64,000 bases of DNA from Cellvibrio sp. UBA7671 (GCA_002483145.1 DLHJ01000018.1:29636-93635); one strand, 5' to 3'. Positions 19,333 through 29,495 are shown, counted from the stretch's first letter. Program-made: numbers and translations. The notes: generated by a model not told the origin, from the letters alone.

Positions 19333-21264
19333 TTAGAGGGTCTTTAAATATTCCACCAAGGCCAAGCGTTGATGATTACTAATCGGCTGCAATGTCCGCA
19401 TTTTGGGCTTGCCCTGCGCATCCTTAACCGGGCGGCCGTTGGCATCCAGAACAAACACGGGAGTAACACCGGCTGCGTATTCATGTCCCTTATTAGAGTT
19501 GCTGGGCAGGCTGGTATCAAACACAAACAACTCCGGATATTGCGCCGGGTCGCGTTGCACTACACCGACATTGACGGCATCCAGCTCGCGCGCGCCCACA
19601 GTGAAGCGATTGGGGCGACAGGTTTTACCGCTGGCAATTTCAGCATCGCTACAGCTTGGCATAAACAGCTCGTACAAACTGGGCACCGAGCCGTTGTGCA
19701 GATAGGGCGCTGTTGCCCAGATACCATTGAGTGGGCGTGCTTTGTAGGCGACGAGCGTGGCTGGATTGTTTTTATTGACCACCTCAAAATCCAGATGGCG
19801 CTCGGTCTTTTTGATGGGGTTATCGGAAATAGAGGCGATCAAATCGTAGAGCTTTTCCGCCCAGCGGCGGATAAACAGCTTGTCGTGATCGGGTTCGACT
19901 AACACACCCTCCACTGCGCCACTCAAGGCTGGCAATACGGCTCCTGACGGTTGGAAGCGCGGGTCGGGCTTGAATGGATTGATTCGTCCGCCCTCGAAGT
20001 AGCCCATCTTGCCACTGTATTTGAGTGCATTCATCGCCATATAAGGATCGGTGCCTATGGTCTGCAGGCTCGCAAACTGCGAAATAATGCGACGATTGGG
20101 GTCAGTGCGGTCGATGGCTTCATGGCAGGTATGGCACTGGTACTCAATAAACACCTGCTGCCCTTGCTCGGCGAGCGCCTGATTGATTGGTGGCAATACA
20201 TTTTGTTTTGCCAACTCTTCCCAGCTCGGTGACCAGAGGCTCTCCAGATGGCGCTCCATCCGCGTAAGGTTGCGTACCGCCACCGATGAGCGATAGCCGA
20301 TATCACCTTTCTTTTTATCTAGGTCAAATTGCGCAAACACACCAAGCGCTTCGCCGGTATTGCGCCCCAGAGGGCCAGCCAATTCGTTGTCGCCCACACC
20401 ATTCCACTGCACAAAGTCGTGCTGCGGAGTGTCCCACAGGTAGGGGTAGCTCACGGGTGCGCAGGCAGGATTAAAGTTAGGTTCTTTAGGTGTGAGATGG
20501 GCGAGTACACGGTTGTAGATGCGGCCAAACGCATCCAGCCGGCCATAACCGTAAGCAACAGATTGGTCGCCGTGGCGTGGGTCGTTAATCTGGTTGTAAC
20601 TGGCGATTTGCTGCGCCGCCTCCGCAAGTTGTACGCGGAAGGCTTCTTTATCATCCGGGTATTTTGTTTTGAGAACTCTTTGTGCGAGGCGATCAAATTT
20701 TTCCGGCTGCTCGAGGCTCGCCTGTAGTGCCATTGCCAAACTTTTCAGCATTTGTTCCATATCCGCGAGCGTTGCACCGCCGTCAATGCGGATGGCAACA
20801 CCTTGATAATTGATTTGGCTGGTATGGCAGGCTGCGCAGGTAAAACCAATAAACTCTTGACCTTTATGCTCATCTTTTACCCAGCCCACGGGTAAACCGT
20901 CCGGGTTTGCAAAGCTCTCTTTTTGCGGCAGGTAGCGCAGGCGATTCATGTTCTCGTCGCTGCGGAATAGCAATTCACTGTCGGCGGTTTCGAGATGTAA
21001 AAAAAGTTCGTAGGGAAGCAGGTTGGAACCTTGGGTTACGTTGTAAAACCACAAGCTATCTGCGCCACTCCAATTTTGCTCCGGGTAGACCACGCGCTCG
21101 GCGCTATCGCCAAAGCTGTCGTGTTCGGCCACTTTTGCGTGGCGATCGCTGTCGACCAGCACACCCTGGGAAACATAAGTACAGCCGGAAATGGTGATGA
21201 GAACTATTAGGGAAGCACAGGAGAATAGTGAGCGTAATGCAGTGCGCAGGCGCGTTAGTGTCAT
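19333..21264 (-). CDS. Di-heme cytochrome c lipoprotein, RoxA / cytochrome-c-peroxidase-like
   Basis: 643 residues. The N-terminus is a signal peptide with a plausible lipobox TISGC (Cys about residue 28), so an outer-membrane or periplasmic lipoprotein is likely. Two c-type heme sites are visible: CAACH (about residue 142) and CHTCH (about 380). The block WFYNVTQGSNLLPYELFLHLE and the overall size fit the family annotated as di-heme cytochrome c peroxidase that includes the rubber oxygenase RoxA. In the C-terminal half, LNGIWATAPYLHNGSVPSLYEL is a conserved cytochrome-peroxidase-type block. The true substrate (H2O2, polyisoprene or another lipid) cannot be told. AAGGAA precedes the ATG. Monocistronic. 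Confidence 0.82.
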   Translation of the reverse strand: MTLTRLRTALRSLFSCASLIVLITISGCTYVSQGVLVDSDRHAKVAEHDSFGDSAERVVYPEQNWSGADSLWFYNVTQGSNLLPYELFLHLETADSELLFRSDENMNRLRYLPQKESFANPDGLPVGWVKDEHKGQEFIGFTCAACHTSQINYQGVAIRIDGGATLADMEQMLKSLAMALQASLEQPEKFDRLAQRVLKTKYPDDKEAFRVQLAEAAQQIASYNQINDPRHGDQSVAYGYGRLDAFGRIYNRVLAHLTPKEPNFNPACAPVSYPYLWDTPQHDFVQWNGVGDNELAGPLGRNTGEALGVFAQFDLDKKKGDIGYRSSVAVRNLTRMERHLESLWSPSWEELAKQNVLPPINQALAEQGQQVFIEYQCHTCHEAIDRTDPNRRIISQFASLQTIGTDPYMAMNALKYSGKMGYFEGGRINPFKPDPRFQPSGAVLPALSGAVEGVLVEPDHDKLFIRRWAEKLYDLIASISDNPIKKTERHLDFEVVNKNNPATLVAYKARPLNGIWATAPYLHNGSVPSLYELFMPSCSDAEIASGKTCRPNRFTVGARELDAVNVGVVQRDPAQYPELFVFDTSLPSNSNKGHEYAAGVTPVFVLDANGRPVKDAQGKPKMRTLQPISNHQRLALVEYLKTL

Positions 21265-21692
21265 GATTATTCCTTTCTGATCTGTATGGCTGTGGTGCGA
21301 TTGTGATTAGGGCTGGTACGTGTCGATGGAAAAATATACGGCTAAAAATAAGCAAAAATAATTTACCCTGAGCAAGATGAATTAAGGAACTATTCAGATT
21401 GCTTACAGCCTTAGTATTCAACTTTAGCAGATTGCCTTTGCGCAGATACATAGCAAACCGGAGGATTTGTCACTGGTGTTTCCTTCGCTTGGCAATAAAG
21501 TAACAAAGTTATTCCCGATCCTATCGCCAAAGTGTCAATCATAGCTTTTGCTTGAACTGTCATAAATTGTGCGTAGACTGCCGCCTCGCCGCAGCAGAGG
21601 GACTTTTTGGAACCGGGTGGCGAAAAATCAACCAGTGAGTGGTGTAGCGATTGGGCATCAACTCAACAATAAAAAGCGCAGCGGAACCTTGT
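21265..21692. other. Divergent intergenic region, 428 bp
   Basis: No gene is supported here. On the plus strand TTGAAC (21552-21557) and TAGACT (21574-21579) at 16-bp spacing form a weak sigma70-like promoter about 110 bp before the next gene. Promoters of the di-heme cytochrome gene must lie in the left part. Confidence 0.35.
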
Positions 21693-22076
21693 ATGTTGAT
21701 GAATCCTTTATTTGTGGATACTTCGTTAAACAATCGTCTTGGGCAAGAAGTCCGCCTCGGTGTCTGTCACTCGCAATATCAGGGGCGCGATTACGTATTC
21801 GTCGCCGCACCTACCCAGCAAGCCTCCAGTTTTGTCGGCAAAAATGCCGAACCTTTTGCCTTCCAGTTGCGCGAAAAATTTGCTCTGGACGCACGCCGCT
21901 TTGAGTTGGTTGAAGTGCGTGACGTGGATGGTGCAACACATTTATTGCGTTGGCGTTTTGAGTGGGTGGGTAATTCACCGCTTTCTGCGCGAAGTGAAGA
22001 AATCAATTCTCCTGGTCTGCGCGCAACACTCTTGCAGCTGATTGATCCTGCCCAAGTGGTTGCTGCGACAGCCTGA
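21693..22076 (+). CDS. Hypothetical protein
   Basis: 127 residues from the ATG at 21693, which has GCGGA 7 nt upstream; the frame continues up to a TTG at 21651, and an ATG two codons later is also possible. I do not recognise a family. The protein is soluble, with no signal peptide or membrane segment. It has an Arg/Glu-rich middle (QLREKFALDARRFELVEVRD) and a beta-rich pattern around TQQASSFVGKNAEPFAFQL. It converges with the next gene. Confidence 0.55.
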   Translation: MLMNPLFVDTSLNNRLGQEVRLGVCHSQYQGRDYVFVAAPTQQASSFVGKNAEPFAFQLREKFALDARRFELVEVRDVDGATHLLRWRFEWVGNSPLSARSEEINSPGLRATLLQLIDPAQVVAATA

Positions 22077-22093
22077 TTTTACTTGTTGTTATT

Positions 22094-22489
22094 TCACTCG
22101 TCGTTTTGTTCTGTGGATTTTTGCGTTGCACTGCGCCAAAACCACTGACGCGGGGGCTGAGTGAATTTTTCCAGCTGCGTTTGTTTGTGGTCGTTATCGG
22201 TAAACCAGTAGTAGTCATTGGTGCTTTTGGGTTTAAACCAGCCGCGCACTTCGCCGATATATTCCACTGCCAGCTTGGGCATACCTAATTTTCGGTCTGA
22301 ATTGAAGCTGTGGTTCCAATGTACTAGCAGATCTCGCTTGGCGATAGCAACCGCCAATTCTTCACTATCAGTTTTTATTAGCTTGCAGGCAATAAAACCA
22401 ATAACCGGCTCCGGCGCATCGCTATCCATGCGGCTCGCGTTTTCAAAAAAAATATTCTCACCTGAGAGTACAACTTTGTAATACGTCAT
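22094..22489 (-). CDS. Hypothetical protein
   Basis: 131 residues, no signal peptide. The N-terminus MTYYKVVLSGENIFFENASR and the middle AVEYIGEVRGWFKPKS suggest a small mixed alpha/beta fold; the C-terminus is polar. No family recognised. It is 15 bp downstream of the QEGLA-motif gene on the same strand, so the two are probably co-transcribed. Confidence 0.6.
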   Translation of the reverse strand: MTYYKVVLSGENIFFENASRMDSDAPEPVIGFIACKLIKTDSEELAVAIAKRDLLVHWNHSFNSDRKLGMPKLAVEYIGEVRGWFKPKSTNDYYWFTDNDHKQTQLEKFTQPPRQWFWRSATQKSTEQNDE

Positions 22490-22504
22490 AATTTACAATC
22501 AAAC

Positions 22505-23839
22505 TCAATCGATTTCGGCATCTGTGTCGGCGGCTTGGGGGGCAGGGGTTGGCATTTTATCGAACAGCTTGCTGAAATGCTGCTGTACGCGCGCGATATT
22601 CATCACTGACATGCCGCTCGAAAATCCAAACCACACATATAGACCATTTAAATTTTTAAACATGGGCGGCAGATATTTAGGTGCAGCAATTACGCCCTCC
22701 AAATGACGCTCGTAGAGCAGTGGCAAATCATCCAGCGTCACCTTGCCGACAAACAGCATAGGTATAACTTCCGGTACGCCGGATTGAATTGCACTGCGAA
22801 TAAAATTAACATTTTCGACAAATCCTTTTACGTAAGAAATATCTTTGGTGAACACTGAGCCGCCTGTCAGTGTTCCTCCACGAAAAACACGTTGGGTTAC
22901 GCGATAGCTGTCGTGCTCACTCACGCCTCTGTCTATAAAGTGGCGATACACTTGGCAAAAATCAGCGCCTTGCTCTGCCAAATCCACAGCGACAACCCGG
23001 TCGCTGATGCGCCGCGCGCGCTGTGGAAAAGAGCTGAAGGTTAGCGTTTCCAATAATACTGCCATTCCTTCTTGAATCGCAGTAATCCTCGGTGATCCAA
23101 CACTCAACCAGGTTGCCCATGGCTGCTCTCGGCCATTGAGTGTAGTGCCTATATGCACCCAGCCTTCGTGTACCTCCAATACCTGCAAGTCCAGTTCAGA
23201 AAATGAGGCGCGGCGATTCACTTTAATACAGTCACCACCAGCGGAAGCGTCCGACACAATATCGTCGCTAATCTGTACCCGTACTTCACCTGCACCGAAA
23301 TAATCGGTCATTCGCGCGCGTAAAATGGTGACTGCTTCTTCCGAACTAATGTGATTGGTATAAGGGCGATTTAAATGCTCCACCGCCGGCAGCGAAAAAA
23401 TATGGCACAAGCGCTCGCCCATCTGACGCAGGGTTTTGCGATCACCGCGCAAATTATCGCTCGCTGAACCATAGAGTTGACGACTGAAATGGCCAAACTG
23501 GCCAGTGCCGCGGTAGCGCAATAATTCGATTACGATTTGGTACTGGTCGATGGTAGCTTGCAGGATTTTACCCAGCGCATCGTCGCGCCCCAATTGGCGC
23601 CGCACATCACTTTTTAATTCTTTTAATAATTGGCTAACCGTATCCGGCTCAAACCCGAGTTTTTGTTGCTGATAAAAATCAGCGCCCAATGCCGGTAACT
23701 CTCTACCTTGTTGCTCGCGAAAACGCTGCTCAATTCCCTGTGGCCATTTGATGGCATCGAGAATACGAATGGGCTTTTGCAGAGATACCAGGCGCGTCGA
23801 TAACTGTTTTAAACGCTCCAGGTAGAGTGGATCAGTCAT
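22505..23839 (-). CDS. QEGLA-motif protein (DUF1704, putative metallopeptidase)
   Basis: 444 residues. The pair HEGWVH (224-229) and QEGMAVLLE (256-264) identifies the family called flavohemoglobin expression-modulating QEGLA motif protein (DUF1704). The HExxxH pattern plus the downstream Glu would form a zinc site, as in the related eukaryotic tubulin-tyrosine carboxypeptidases (MATCAP). SDASAGGDCIKVNRRASFS (about 196-214) precedes it. The bacterial role is unclear; family members have been linked to expression of flavohemoglobin. No signal peptide. Heads an operon with the small unknown gene. Confidence 0.87.
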   Translation of the reverse strand: MTDPLYLERLKQLSTRLVSLQKPIRILDAIKWPQGIEQRFREQQGRELPALGADFYQQQKLGFEPDTVSQLLKELKSDVRRQLGRDDALGKILQATIDQYQIVIELLRYRGTGQFGHFSRQLYGSASDNLRGDRKTLRQMGERLCHIFSLPAVEHLNRPYTNHISSEEAVTILRARMTDYFGAGEVRVQISDDIVSDASAGGDCIKVNRRASFSELDLQVLEVHEGWVHIGTTLNGREQPWATWLSVGSPRITAIQEGMAVLLETLTFSSFPQRARRISDRVVAVDLAEQGADFCQVYRHFIDRGVSEHDSYRVTQRVFRGGTLTGGSVFTKDISYVKGFVENVNFIRSAIQSGVPEVIPMLFVGKVTLDDLPLLYERHLEGVIAAPKYLPPMFKNLNGLYVWFGFSSGMSVMNIARVQQHFSKLFDKMPTPAPQAADTDAEID

Positions 23840-24081
23840 AACAAGGCTGCCGCATAAAGGTGCAAAAACTTACCGAATAGCTCTCTGGTAATCGTGTACT
23901 CAAGCACAATAAAGCACAGGCAAACGATGCTGGGTATTTATGCAAGTAGATGGCGCCATTCTATCTGTTTGCACGGCATTTGTGGCTAGAATTTGTCGGA
24001 TAAGTCTGCAGCTCTGGTGTCTTGCCGGATAAATCGCCAGAATGGGTGCCGCCTGATAAGTTGTACAAATGAGGATGTGTC

Positions 24082-24390
24082 ATGCCGTTTGTCGCTCTGG
24101 AAAAAATACACCAGCTCCACGATGGTTATCGCAAACCGGTCAAACTTGTCGGCCAGGATTTTCTATTGCTACACGAAAATGGCAAAACCTGTTTGATCAG
24201 AAACCAGTGTCCGCACGCGGGGGCACCGTTAACGCATGCAACCTGTAGCGATAATGTCCTGCGCTGTCCTATGCACGGGATAGAGTTTGATTTAACCACT
24301 GGGCGCTCGCGCAGCCCTGTTTGTGCTAATGCGCTGCAATTTTTTCAGCTTATCTATGAAGGCAGCAGCATTGGTATTGATCTCCGTTAA
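24082..24390 (+). CDS. Rieske [2Fe-2S] domain protein
   Basis: 102 residues, a single Rieske domain. The ligands are in CPHAGAPLTH (Cys-X-His, about 49-51) and CPMHGIEFDL (Cys-X-X-His, about 69-72). GAGG lies 8 nt before the ATG. Free-standing Rieske proteins of this size act as small electron carriers (NirD or BphA3-like); the partner is not visible here. The next gene follows 28 bp downstream. Confidence 0.88.
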   Translation: MPFVALEKIHQLHDGYRKPVKLVGQDFLLLHENGKTCLIRNQCPHAGAPLTHATCSDNVLRCPMHGIEFDLTTGRSRSPVCANALQFFQLIYEGSSIGIDLR

Positions 24391-24418
24391 CAATTGGATT
24401 ACTTAATTAAGGAGTTTT

Positions 24419-24901
24419 ATGTTTCGTCTGCTATTTAAATCCGTGGTTGTGCTGTTGCTGGTATTTTTTATTGGCAATTACCTCGTCTATCTCAAAACCG
24501 GGCAGATGCCGCTGCGCGATATGCGTGAACGAATGGGTGATGATTGGCTGGTCGATTTACGGGAGTTGTTTTCACCTGACCAGTTGGCCGCCGATGCTAA
24601 ACAAGCGGTGAAAAGTGTATCGGATAAGGTTTCTGAGCCTGAGCCAGTTGCCTCCACCAAAGTCTATAAATGGACGGATGCCAATGGTCAGGTGCATTTT
24701 GGTGATAAGCCAGTTGCCCGCGATGCTGAAGAAATTGAAGTCGATGTTCGCAATGCTATTTCCGCGCCGGAAGAATCTGCCCCTATTGCCGATCAGCAAG
24801 ATGTAGCGCCCGCAACTGTTCAGGAATCTGCCCTCGATAAAGCCCGTGCGGCGGCTGAAGCCATGAAACAACGCGTACAGCAACAAGAGCAAATTCAGTG
24901 A
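24419..24901 (+). CDS. Membrane-anchored DUF4124-domain protein
   Basis: 160 residues. One N-terminal membrane helix (about 4-23) anchors a periplasmic part. The segment KVYKWTDANGQVHFGDKPV (about 81-99) is the DUF4124 signature, a short beta-hairpin found in many envelope proteins. The tail is Ala/Gln-rich and helical. TAAGGAG stands before the ATG. It ends 7 bp before mtgA and is probably translated from the same message. Function unknown. Confidence 0.8.
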   Translation: MFRLLFKSVVVLLLVFFIGNYLVYLKTGQMPLRDMRERMGDDWLVDLRELFSPDQLAADAKQAVKSVSDKVSEPEPVASTKVYKWTDANGQVHFGDKPVARDAEEIEVDVRNAISAPEESAPIADQQDVAPATVQESALDKARAAAEAMKQRVQQQEQIQ

Positions 24902-24908
24902 TCCAGCC

Positions 24909-25601
24909 ATGAAAACATTCTGGCGCACTACCGGGCGAATGCTCAAATGGCTACTGCTGCTATTGCTTGCCTACCAACTGTGGCTGTTCGCCCATATTCT
25001 GGTGTGGAAATGGGTGAATCCGGATGAAACGAGTTTTATGTCGATCCGGCTGGATGAACTGCGCGAGAAAAACCCGAAAGCAGAGTTGAAGCACCAATGG
25101 GTGGACTATGCGCAGATTTCATCCCATTTGAAACGCGCCGTGGTGGCAGCGGAGGACGACCGTTTTATGCAGCACCAAGGGTTTGATTTGCGCGGTATTG
25201 AACAGGCCTTAAAAAAGAACCAGCGCAAAGGCAAATCCGTCGCCGGTGGTTCATCCATCACTCAGCAGCTTGCCAAAAACCTGTTTCTGTCGCCCTCCCG
25301 CTCCTATATTCGCAAGGCGGAAGAGGCGGTAGTCGCACTGATGATCGAACTGCTCTGGGATAAACGCCGCATATTAGAGGTGTATCTGAACGTAGTGGAG
25401 TGGGGCAATGGTGTCTTCGGTGTGGAAGCGGCGGCGCGGCATTACTATCGCGTTCCGGCAGCGCAGATAGGTCCATCAGCAGCAGCGCGCATGGCCGTGA
25501 TGCTGCCCAATCCGCGTAAATACGAGAACGCAATGCCAGCTTGGGTGGTGCGCCATGCATCGCGAGTGCAAGCGCGTATGCGTCATTCACAGATTCCGTG
25601 A
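24909..25601 (+). CDS. mtgA: Monofunctional biosynthetic peptidoglycan transglycosylase
   Basis: 230 residues. One N-terminal membrane helix (about 13-33) is followed by a family 51 glycosyltransferase domain. Motif 1 AAEDDRFMQHQGFD carries the catalytic Glu, GGSSITQQLAKNLFL is motif 2, and RKAEEAVVALMIELLWDKRRILEVYLN is split over motifs 3 and 4. There is no transpeptidase domain, as expected for MtgA. It polymerises lipid II into glycan strands at the inner membrane. Confidence 0.95.
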   Translation: MKTFWRTTGRMLKWLLLLLLAYQLWLFAHILVWKWVNPDETSFMSIRLDELREKNPKAELKHQWVDYAQISSHLKRAVVAAEDDRFMQHQGFDLRGIEQALKKNQRKGKSVAGGSSITQQLAKNLFLSPSRSYIRKAEEAVVALMIELLWDKRRILEVYLNVVEWGNGVFGVEAAARHYYRVPAAQIGPSAAARMAVMLPNPRKYENAMPAWVVRHASRVQARMRHSQIP

Positions 25602-25773
25602 TTCAAGCAATCACTTTTAGGTGAGTACGACTTTAAATTCTGGTCGGTGTGCCCATATCCTGCAGGCGTGGTTCTCGCGCCATGGCTTTTACGATACAAT
25701 CGCGACCCTTCTTTTAGGGTGTCCGCATCCTTTTAGATGTTTAGACGTTAATCTGTTAATCCGGGGTAGTTGC

Positions 25774-26040
25774 ATGCCTATTTACGAATACCAATGTGAA
25801 TCCTGTAACCATGCGCTGGAGGCTTTACAAAAGTTAAGTGACTCTCCTTTGGTGGATTGTCCTGCATGTGGCAAAGCCAGCCTCAAAAAGCAAATTTCAG
25901 CAGCGGGTTTCCGCTTGTCGGGCGGCGGCTGGTATGAGACCGATTTCAAATCGGGCAAGAGAAAGAATCTCGCGGGCGATGCCGGATCGTCCAGCAGCGT
26001 GTCAAGTGCTACTTCAAGCACTACAACAACGGCCAGTTAA
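25774..26040 (+). CDS. FmdB-family zinc ribbon protein
   Basis: 88 residues from the ATG at 25774; the frame extends further upstream but only this start gives the family N-terminus MPIYEYQCESC. Two CxxC pairs (CESC, CPAC) form a zinc ribbon. The C-terminus is a low-complexity Ser/Thr/Ala tail after about residue 68. It lies 77 bp before aspS, a conserved arrangement in many proteobacteria. Function unknown. Confidence 0.85.
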   Translation: MPIYEYQCESCNHALEALQKLSDSPLVDCPACGKASLKKQISAAGFRLSGGGWYETDFKSGKRKNLAGDAGSSSSVSSATSSTTTTAS

Positions 26041-26117
26041 ACAAGCTGGCCATTTGTTAGATAACAATTTACACATACTTTCTTATAAATATTTTCTTAA
26101 AACATCAGGAACTCGCT

Positions 26118-27923
26118 ATGCGCAGCCAATACTGTGGCGCTTTAAATGCCTCGTTTATCGATCAAGAAGTGACCCTCTGTGGATGGGTTGATCGTCGTCG
26201 TGATCACGGTGGTGTGATCTTTATCGACCTGCGCGACCGCGAAGGTATTGTGCAAGTGGTGTTCGATCCAGATGCAAAAGAGAATTTTGCCTTAGCTGAT
26301 AAAGTGCGTGGCGAATACGTGCTGCAGCTGACCGGAAAAGTGCGCGCTCGTGCACCTTCCACCGTTAACCCAAATATGGCCACTGGTGAAATCGAAGTTT
26401 ACGGTACTGCGCTGACTATTCTGAACGAAGCGGAAACCATGCCTTTCCCCTTGGATTCCTATTCCAACGTGGGTGAAGAGACCCGTTTGAAGTATCGCTT
26501 CCTCGATTTGCGCCGCACCGAAATGCAGAAAAATCTGCGTTTCCGCAGCAAAGTGACCAGCGTGATCCGCAACTATCTGGACCGCAATGGCTTCCTCGAT
26601 GTTGAGACTCCAATCCTGACTCGCGCTACTCCGGAAGGCGCGCGCGATTATCTGGTTCCATCGCGTACCCACGACGGTAAATTCTTTGCATTGCCACAGT
26701 CTCCGCAATTGTTTAAGCAATTGCTGATGGTGGCTGGTTACGACCGTTACTACCAAATCGCCAAGTGCTTCCGCGACGAAGACTTGCGTGCTGATCGTCA
26801 GCCGGAATTTACCCAGATCGACATCGAAACTTCATTCATGTCGCAAGACCAGATCATGCAAATTACCGAAGGTATGTTCCGCGAATTGTTCAAAGATTTG
26901 CTCGGTGTTGAGTTTGCTGAAATCAATCACATGCCGTTCTCGGAAGCAATTGCCAAATACGGTTCAGACAAGCCGGACATGCGTATCCCCCTGGAATTGG
27001 TTGATATCAAAGACCTGGTAACCGAAGTGGATTTCAAAGTATTCGCTGGCCCGGCTAATGATCCAAAATCTCGCGTTACCGCATTGAAAGTGCCCGGTGG
27101 TAATGAGAAGTTGACCCGTAAACAAATCGACGACTACACCAAGTTTGTTGGTATTTACGGTGCGAAAGGTTTGGCGTACATCAAGGTCAACGATAAGTCT
27201 GATCTGGAAGAAGGTTTGCAATCACCGATCGTGAAAAACTTGCCAGTGCCAGTACGCGCGGCCATTTTGGATCGCGTTGGTGCAGAAAACGGCGACCTGA
27301 TTTTCTTCGGCGCAGACAAACACAAAGTCGTAACCGAAGCCTTGGGTGCACTGCGTTGCAAACTGGGCGCAGACCTTGACCTATACACCACGCAATGGGC
27401 ACCGCTCTGGGTAGTAGATTTCCCGATGTTTGAAGAAGACGACAAGGGCGGCTGGACGTCAATCCACCACCCATTCACTTCACCAAGCTGTACACCGGAC
27501 GAACTGGTTGCCAGCCCGGGTGATGCATTGTCCCGCGCATACGATCTGGTACTTAACGGTACTGAATTGGGCGGTGGTTCGGTGCGTATCCATTCTTCGA
27601 CCATGCAGCAAGCCGTATTTAAAATCCTCGGAATTTCACCGGAAGAGCAACGCGAAAAATTCGGCTTCCTGCTCGACGCACTTGCCTACGGCGCTCCGCC
27701 ACACGGCGGTTTGGCGTTTGGTTTGGATCGTTTGATTATGCTGATGGTGGGCGCAAGCTCAATCCGCGACGTGATCGCTTTCCCGAAAACCCAAAGCGCT
27801 GCCTGTGTGATGACTGATGCACCGGGCACTGTAGATGAATTGCAATTGCGCGACCTGCATATTCGTTTGCGCAAGAAAGAAAAAGCTGTTGTTGCAGAAG
27901 ATACCCCTGAATATGGCATGTAA
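26118..27923 (+). CDS. aspS: Aspartate--tRNA ligase
   Basis: 601 residues, bacterial type. An N-terminal OB-fold anticodon-binding domain ([20 protein letters not shown]) is followed by the class II catalytic core with motif 2 ([20 protein letters not shown]) and motif 3 ([13 protein letters not shown]). The bacterial insertion (GAD) domain lies between about residues 290 and 420. It charges tRNA-Asp in the cytoplasm. A terminator follows. Confidence 0.97.
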   Translation: MRSQYCGALNASFIDQEVTLCGWVDRRRDHGGVIFIDLRDREGIVQVVFDPDAKENFALADKVRGEYVLQLTGKVRARAPSTVNPNMATGEIEVYGTALTILNEAETMPFPLDSYSNVGEETRLKYRFLDLRRTEMQKNLRFRSKVTSVIRNYLDRNGFLDVETPILTRATPEGARDYLVPSRTHDGKFFALPQSPQLFKQLLMVAGYDRYYQIAKCFRDEDLRADRQPEFTQIDIETSFMSQDQIMQITEGMFRELFKDLLGVEFAEINHMPFSEAIAKYGSDKPDMRIPLELVDIKDLVTEVDFKVFAGPANDPKSRVTALKVPGGNEKLTRKQIDDYTKFVGIYGAKGLAYIKVNDKSDLEEGLQSPIVKNLPVPVRAAILDRVGAENGDLIFFGADKHKVVTEALGALRCKLGADLDLYTTQWAPLWVVDFPMFEEDDKGGWTSIHHPFTSPSCTPDELVASPGDALSRAYDLVLNGTELGGGSVRIHSSTMQQAVFKILGISPEEQREKFGFLLDALAYGAPPHGGLAFGLDRLIMLMVGASSIRDVIAFPKTQSAACVMTDAPGTVDELQLRDLHIRLRKKEKAVVAEDTPEYGM

Positions 27924-27938
27924 TTTTTGTTGATCTGG

Positions 27939-27967
27939 AAAGGGTGGGCAATTGCCCGCCCTTTTTT
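27939..27967 (+). terminator. Rho-independent terminator of aspS
   Basis: An 11-bp stem (27939-27949 with 27954-27964, one G-U pair) with a 4-nt loop and a T-run, 16 bp after the aspS stop. Confidence 0.9.
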
Positions 27968-28007
27968 ATTACCCCCACGTTAATAATCTGCAAGTTGGAG
28001 CTGTGCA

Positions 28008-28751
28008 ATGGCCGGACATTCCAAATGGGCAAACATGAAACACCGCAAGGCGCGTCAGGACGCCAAGCGCACAAAAATCTTCACCAAAATTATTCGTGAG
28101 CTAACTGTTGCCGCTAAAGGTGGCCCCAATCCTGCCGACAATCCACGATTGCGTGCTGCAGTTGAAAAAGCCTACCTCAACAATTTAAAAAAAGATGTAG
28201 TTGAGCGCGCCATCGCCCGTGGTGCTGGCACCAATGAATCCGATGCCTACGAAGAGCTCACCTACGAAGGTTACGGCGTAAACGGTGTCGCCTTTATCGT
28301 TGAATGTATGACCGACAACCGCAACCGCACTGCGGGCGATGTACGCCATGCATTTGATAAGAAGGGCGGTAACCTCGGTACCAGCGGCTCAGTTTCTTAT
28401 TTGTTTGCACGTAAAGGCCAAATCAGTTTTGAGCCAGGTATTAATGAAGATGCATTAATGGAAGCGGCGCTCGAAGCCGGTGCCGACGATGTTGTTATCA
28501 ATGACGATGGCTCTGCTGAGGTAATGACAGCTTTCGAGGATTTCTTCCGCGTAAAAGATGCACTCGCCAGCGCTGGATTGAATCCCGTCTCGGCCGAAAT
28601 CACCCAGATCCCCTCGCTCACGGTCAATCTTGATAAGGACGCTGCTGAAAAAATCCTTGCCTTGATCGACACGCTCGAAGATTTGGATGATGTGCAAAAC
28701 GTTTACACTAACGCAGATATCTCAGAAGAAATTATGGAGCAGTTGGGTTAA
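28008..28751 (+). CDS. yebC: YebC/PmpR-family protein (TACO1-like)
   Basis: 247 residues, standard length. The start [20 protein letters not shown] is the family hallmark; [15 protein letters not shown] and [14 protein letters not shown] are further blocks. YebC proteins were described as DNA-binding regulators; more recent work on the family supports a role at the ribosome in relieving stalls at proline stretches. It stands between aspS and ruvC, a common gammaproteobacterial order, here interrupted by an XRE regulator gene. Confidence 0.95.
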   Translation: MAGHSKWANMKHRKARQDAKRTKIFTKIIRELTVAAKGGPNPADNPRLRAAVEKAYLNNLKKDVVERAIARGAGTNESDAYEELTYEGYGVNGVAFIVECMTDNRNRTAGDVRHAFDKKGGNLGTSGSVSYLFARKGQISFEPGINEDALMEAALEAGADDVVINDDGSAEVMTAFEDFFRVKDALASAGLNPVSAEITQIPSLTVNLDKDAAEKILALIDTLEDLDDVQNVYTNADISEEIMEQLG

Positions 28752-28857
28752 TTAAGATCTCACTATGGGTAAACGCCGCTGTGTCGTATTGCTGTCGTAT
28801 ACAAAACGCCAGATATAGCGAAATCTGACGGCTTTTAATCTTAGCGAGGTGGGTGTC

Positions 28858-29475
28858 ATGGATATGAAAATCAATAAAGAAATATTGCGCCGCGAGCGCG
28901 AGCTGCGTGCCTGGACGCAAAGCCATTTGGCGGAGGTTGCGGATTTAAGTATGCGCACTGTGCAGCGGATTGAACGCACGGGGGATGCATCAATGGAATC
29001 GGCTGGTGCACTGGCGGCGGCATTGAATATTGATCTTGCGGTATTAATGGAGGCACCGATTGCGAGCGAGGAAACAACTCCTGCCAAGTCGCGCCGTTAT
29101 AAATTATGGGGCGCGATTGGTGTAATTGGCGCAGTATTGGTTGCTGCAGGTTGGTGGTCGAGCGCTGCGGCTGAGCAGGTAATGGTGAGCTTATCCATTG
29201 AAGCATCTGGCCGTGTCTATTCAGACATGATGTTGTTGAATGAGATAGGCAAGGAAAGCGAAATGAAATTGGATGAACAGTTTCGGATGTTGTTCACTAC
29301 CAATCGCCAAGGCGAACATTTGCTGGTCAATGCGAAAATTTATAATTTTGTTGGTGGTGAGTATCAGTTGATTTCATCGCCGGGAATGTTAGTTGAGGAT
29401 CAGAAGTCGGCTTCGATGCATGTCACTTTTCCAGATGGGCAGAGGGTAAATTTACAATTGGTGGCAGATTTTTGA
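28858..29475 (+). CDS. XRE-family helix-turn-helix protein with membrane segment
   Basis: 205 residues. An N-terminal Cro/CI-type HTH (about 4-60: LRRERELRAWTQSHLAEVAD, then SMRTVQRIERTG) is followed by a membrane helix (about 84-103, LWGAIGVIGAVLVAAGWW) and a beta-rich periplasmic part. A GTG three codons upstream is the alternative start, but GAGG is spaced for the ATG at 28858. The target is unknown; a membrane-tethered one-component regulator is the simplest reading. It is inserted between yebC and ruvC. Confidence 0.82.
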   Translation: MDMKINKEILRRERELRAWTQSHLAEVADLSMRTVQRIERTGDASMESAGALAAALNIDLAVLMEAPIASEETTPAKSRRYKLWGAIGVIGAVLVAAGWWSSAAAEQVMVSLSIEASGRVYSDMMLLNEIGKESEMKLDEQFRMLFTTNRQGEHLLVNAKIYNFVGGEYQLISSPGMLVEDQKSASMHVTFPDGQRVNLQLVADF

Positions 29476-29476
29476 T

Positions 29477-29495
29477 AGCCGGTCTAAGACCGGCT
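29477..29495 (+). terminator. Hairpin after the XRE gene
   Basis: A perfect 8-bp stem agccggtc/gaccggct with a 3-nt loop directly follows the stop codon. The T-tract is poor (ttct), so termination may be partial. Confidence 0.5.

Noticed and set aside
28752..28857. Repeated gctgtcgtat near the XRE gene
   Set aside because: Two adjacent copies of a 10-mer in a short gap; could be an operator for the XRE protein, but too short and not palindromic enough to call.
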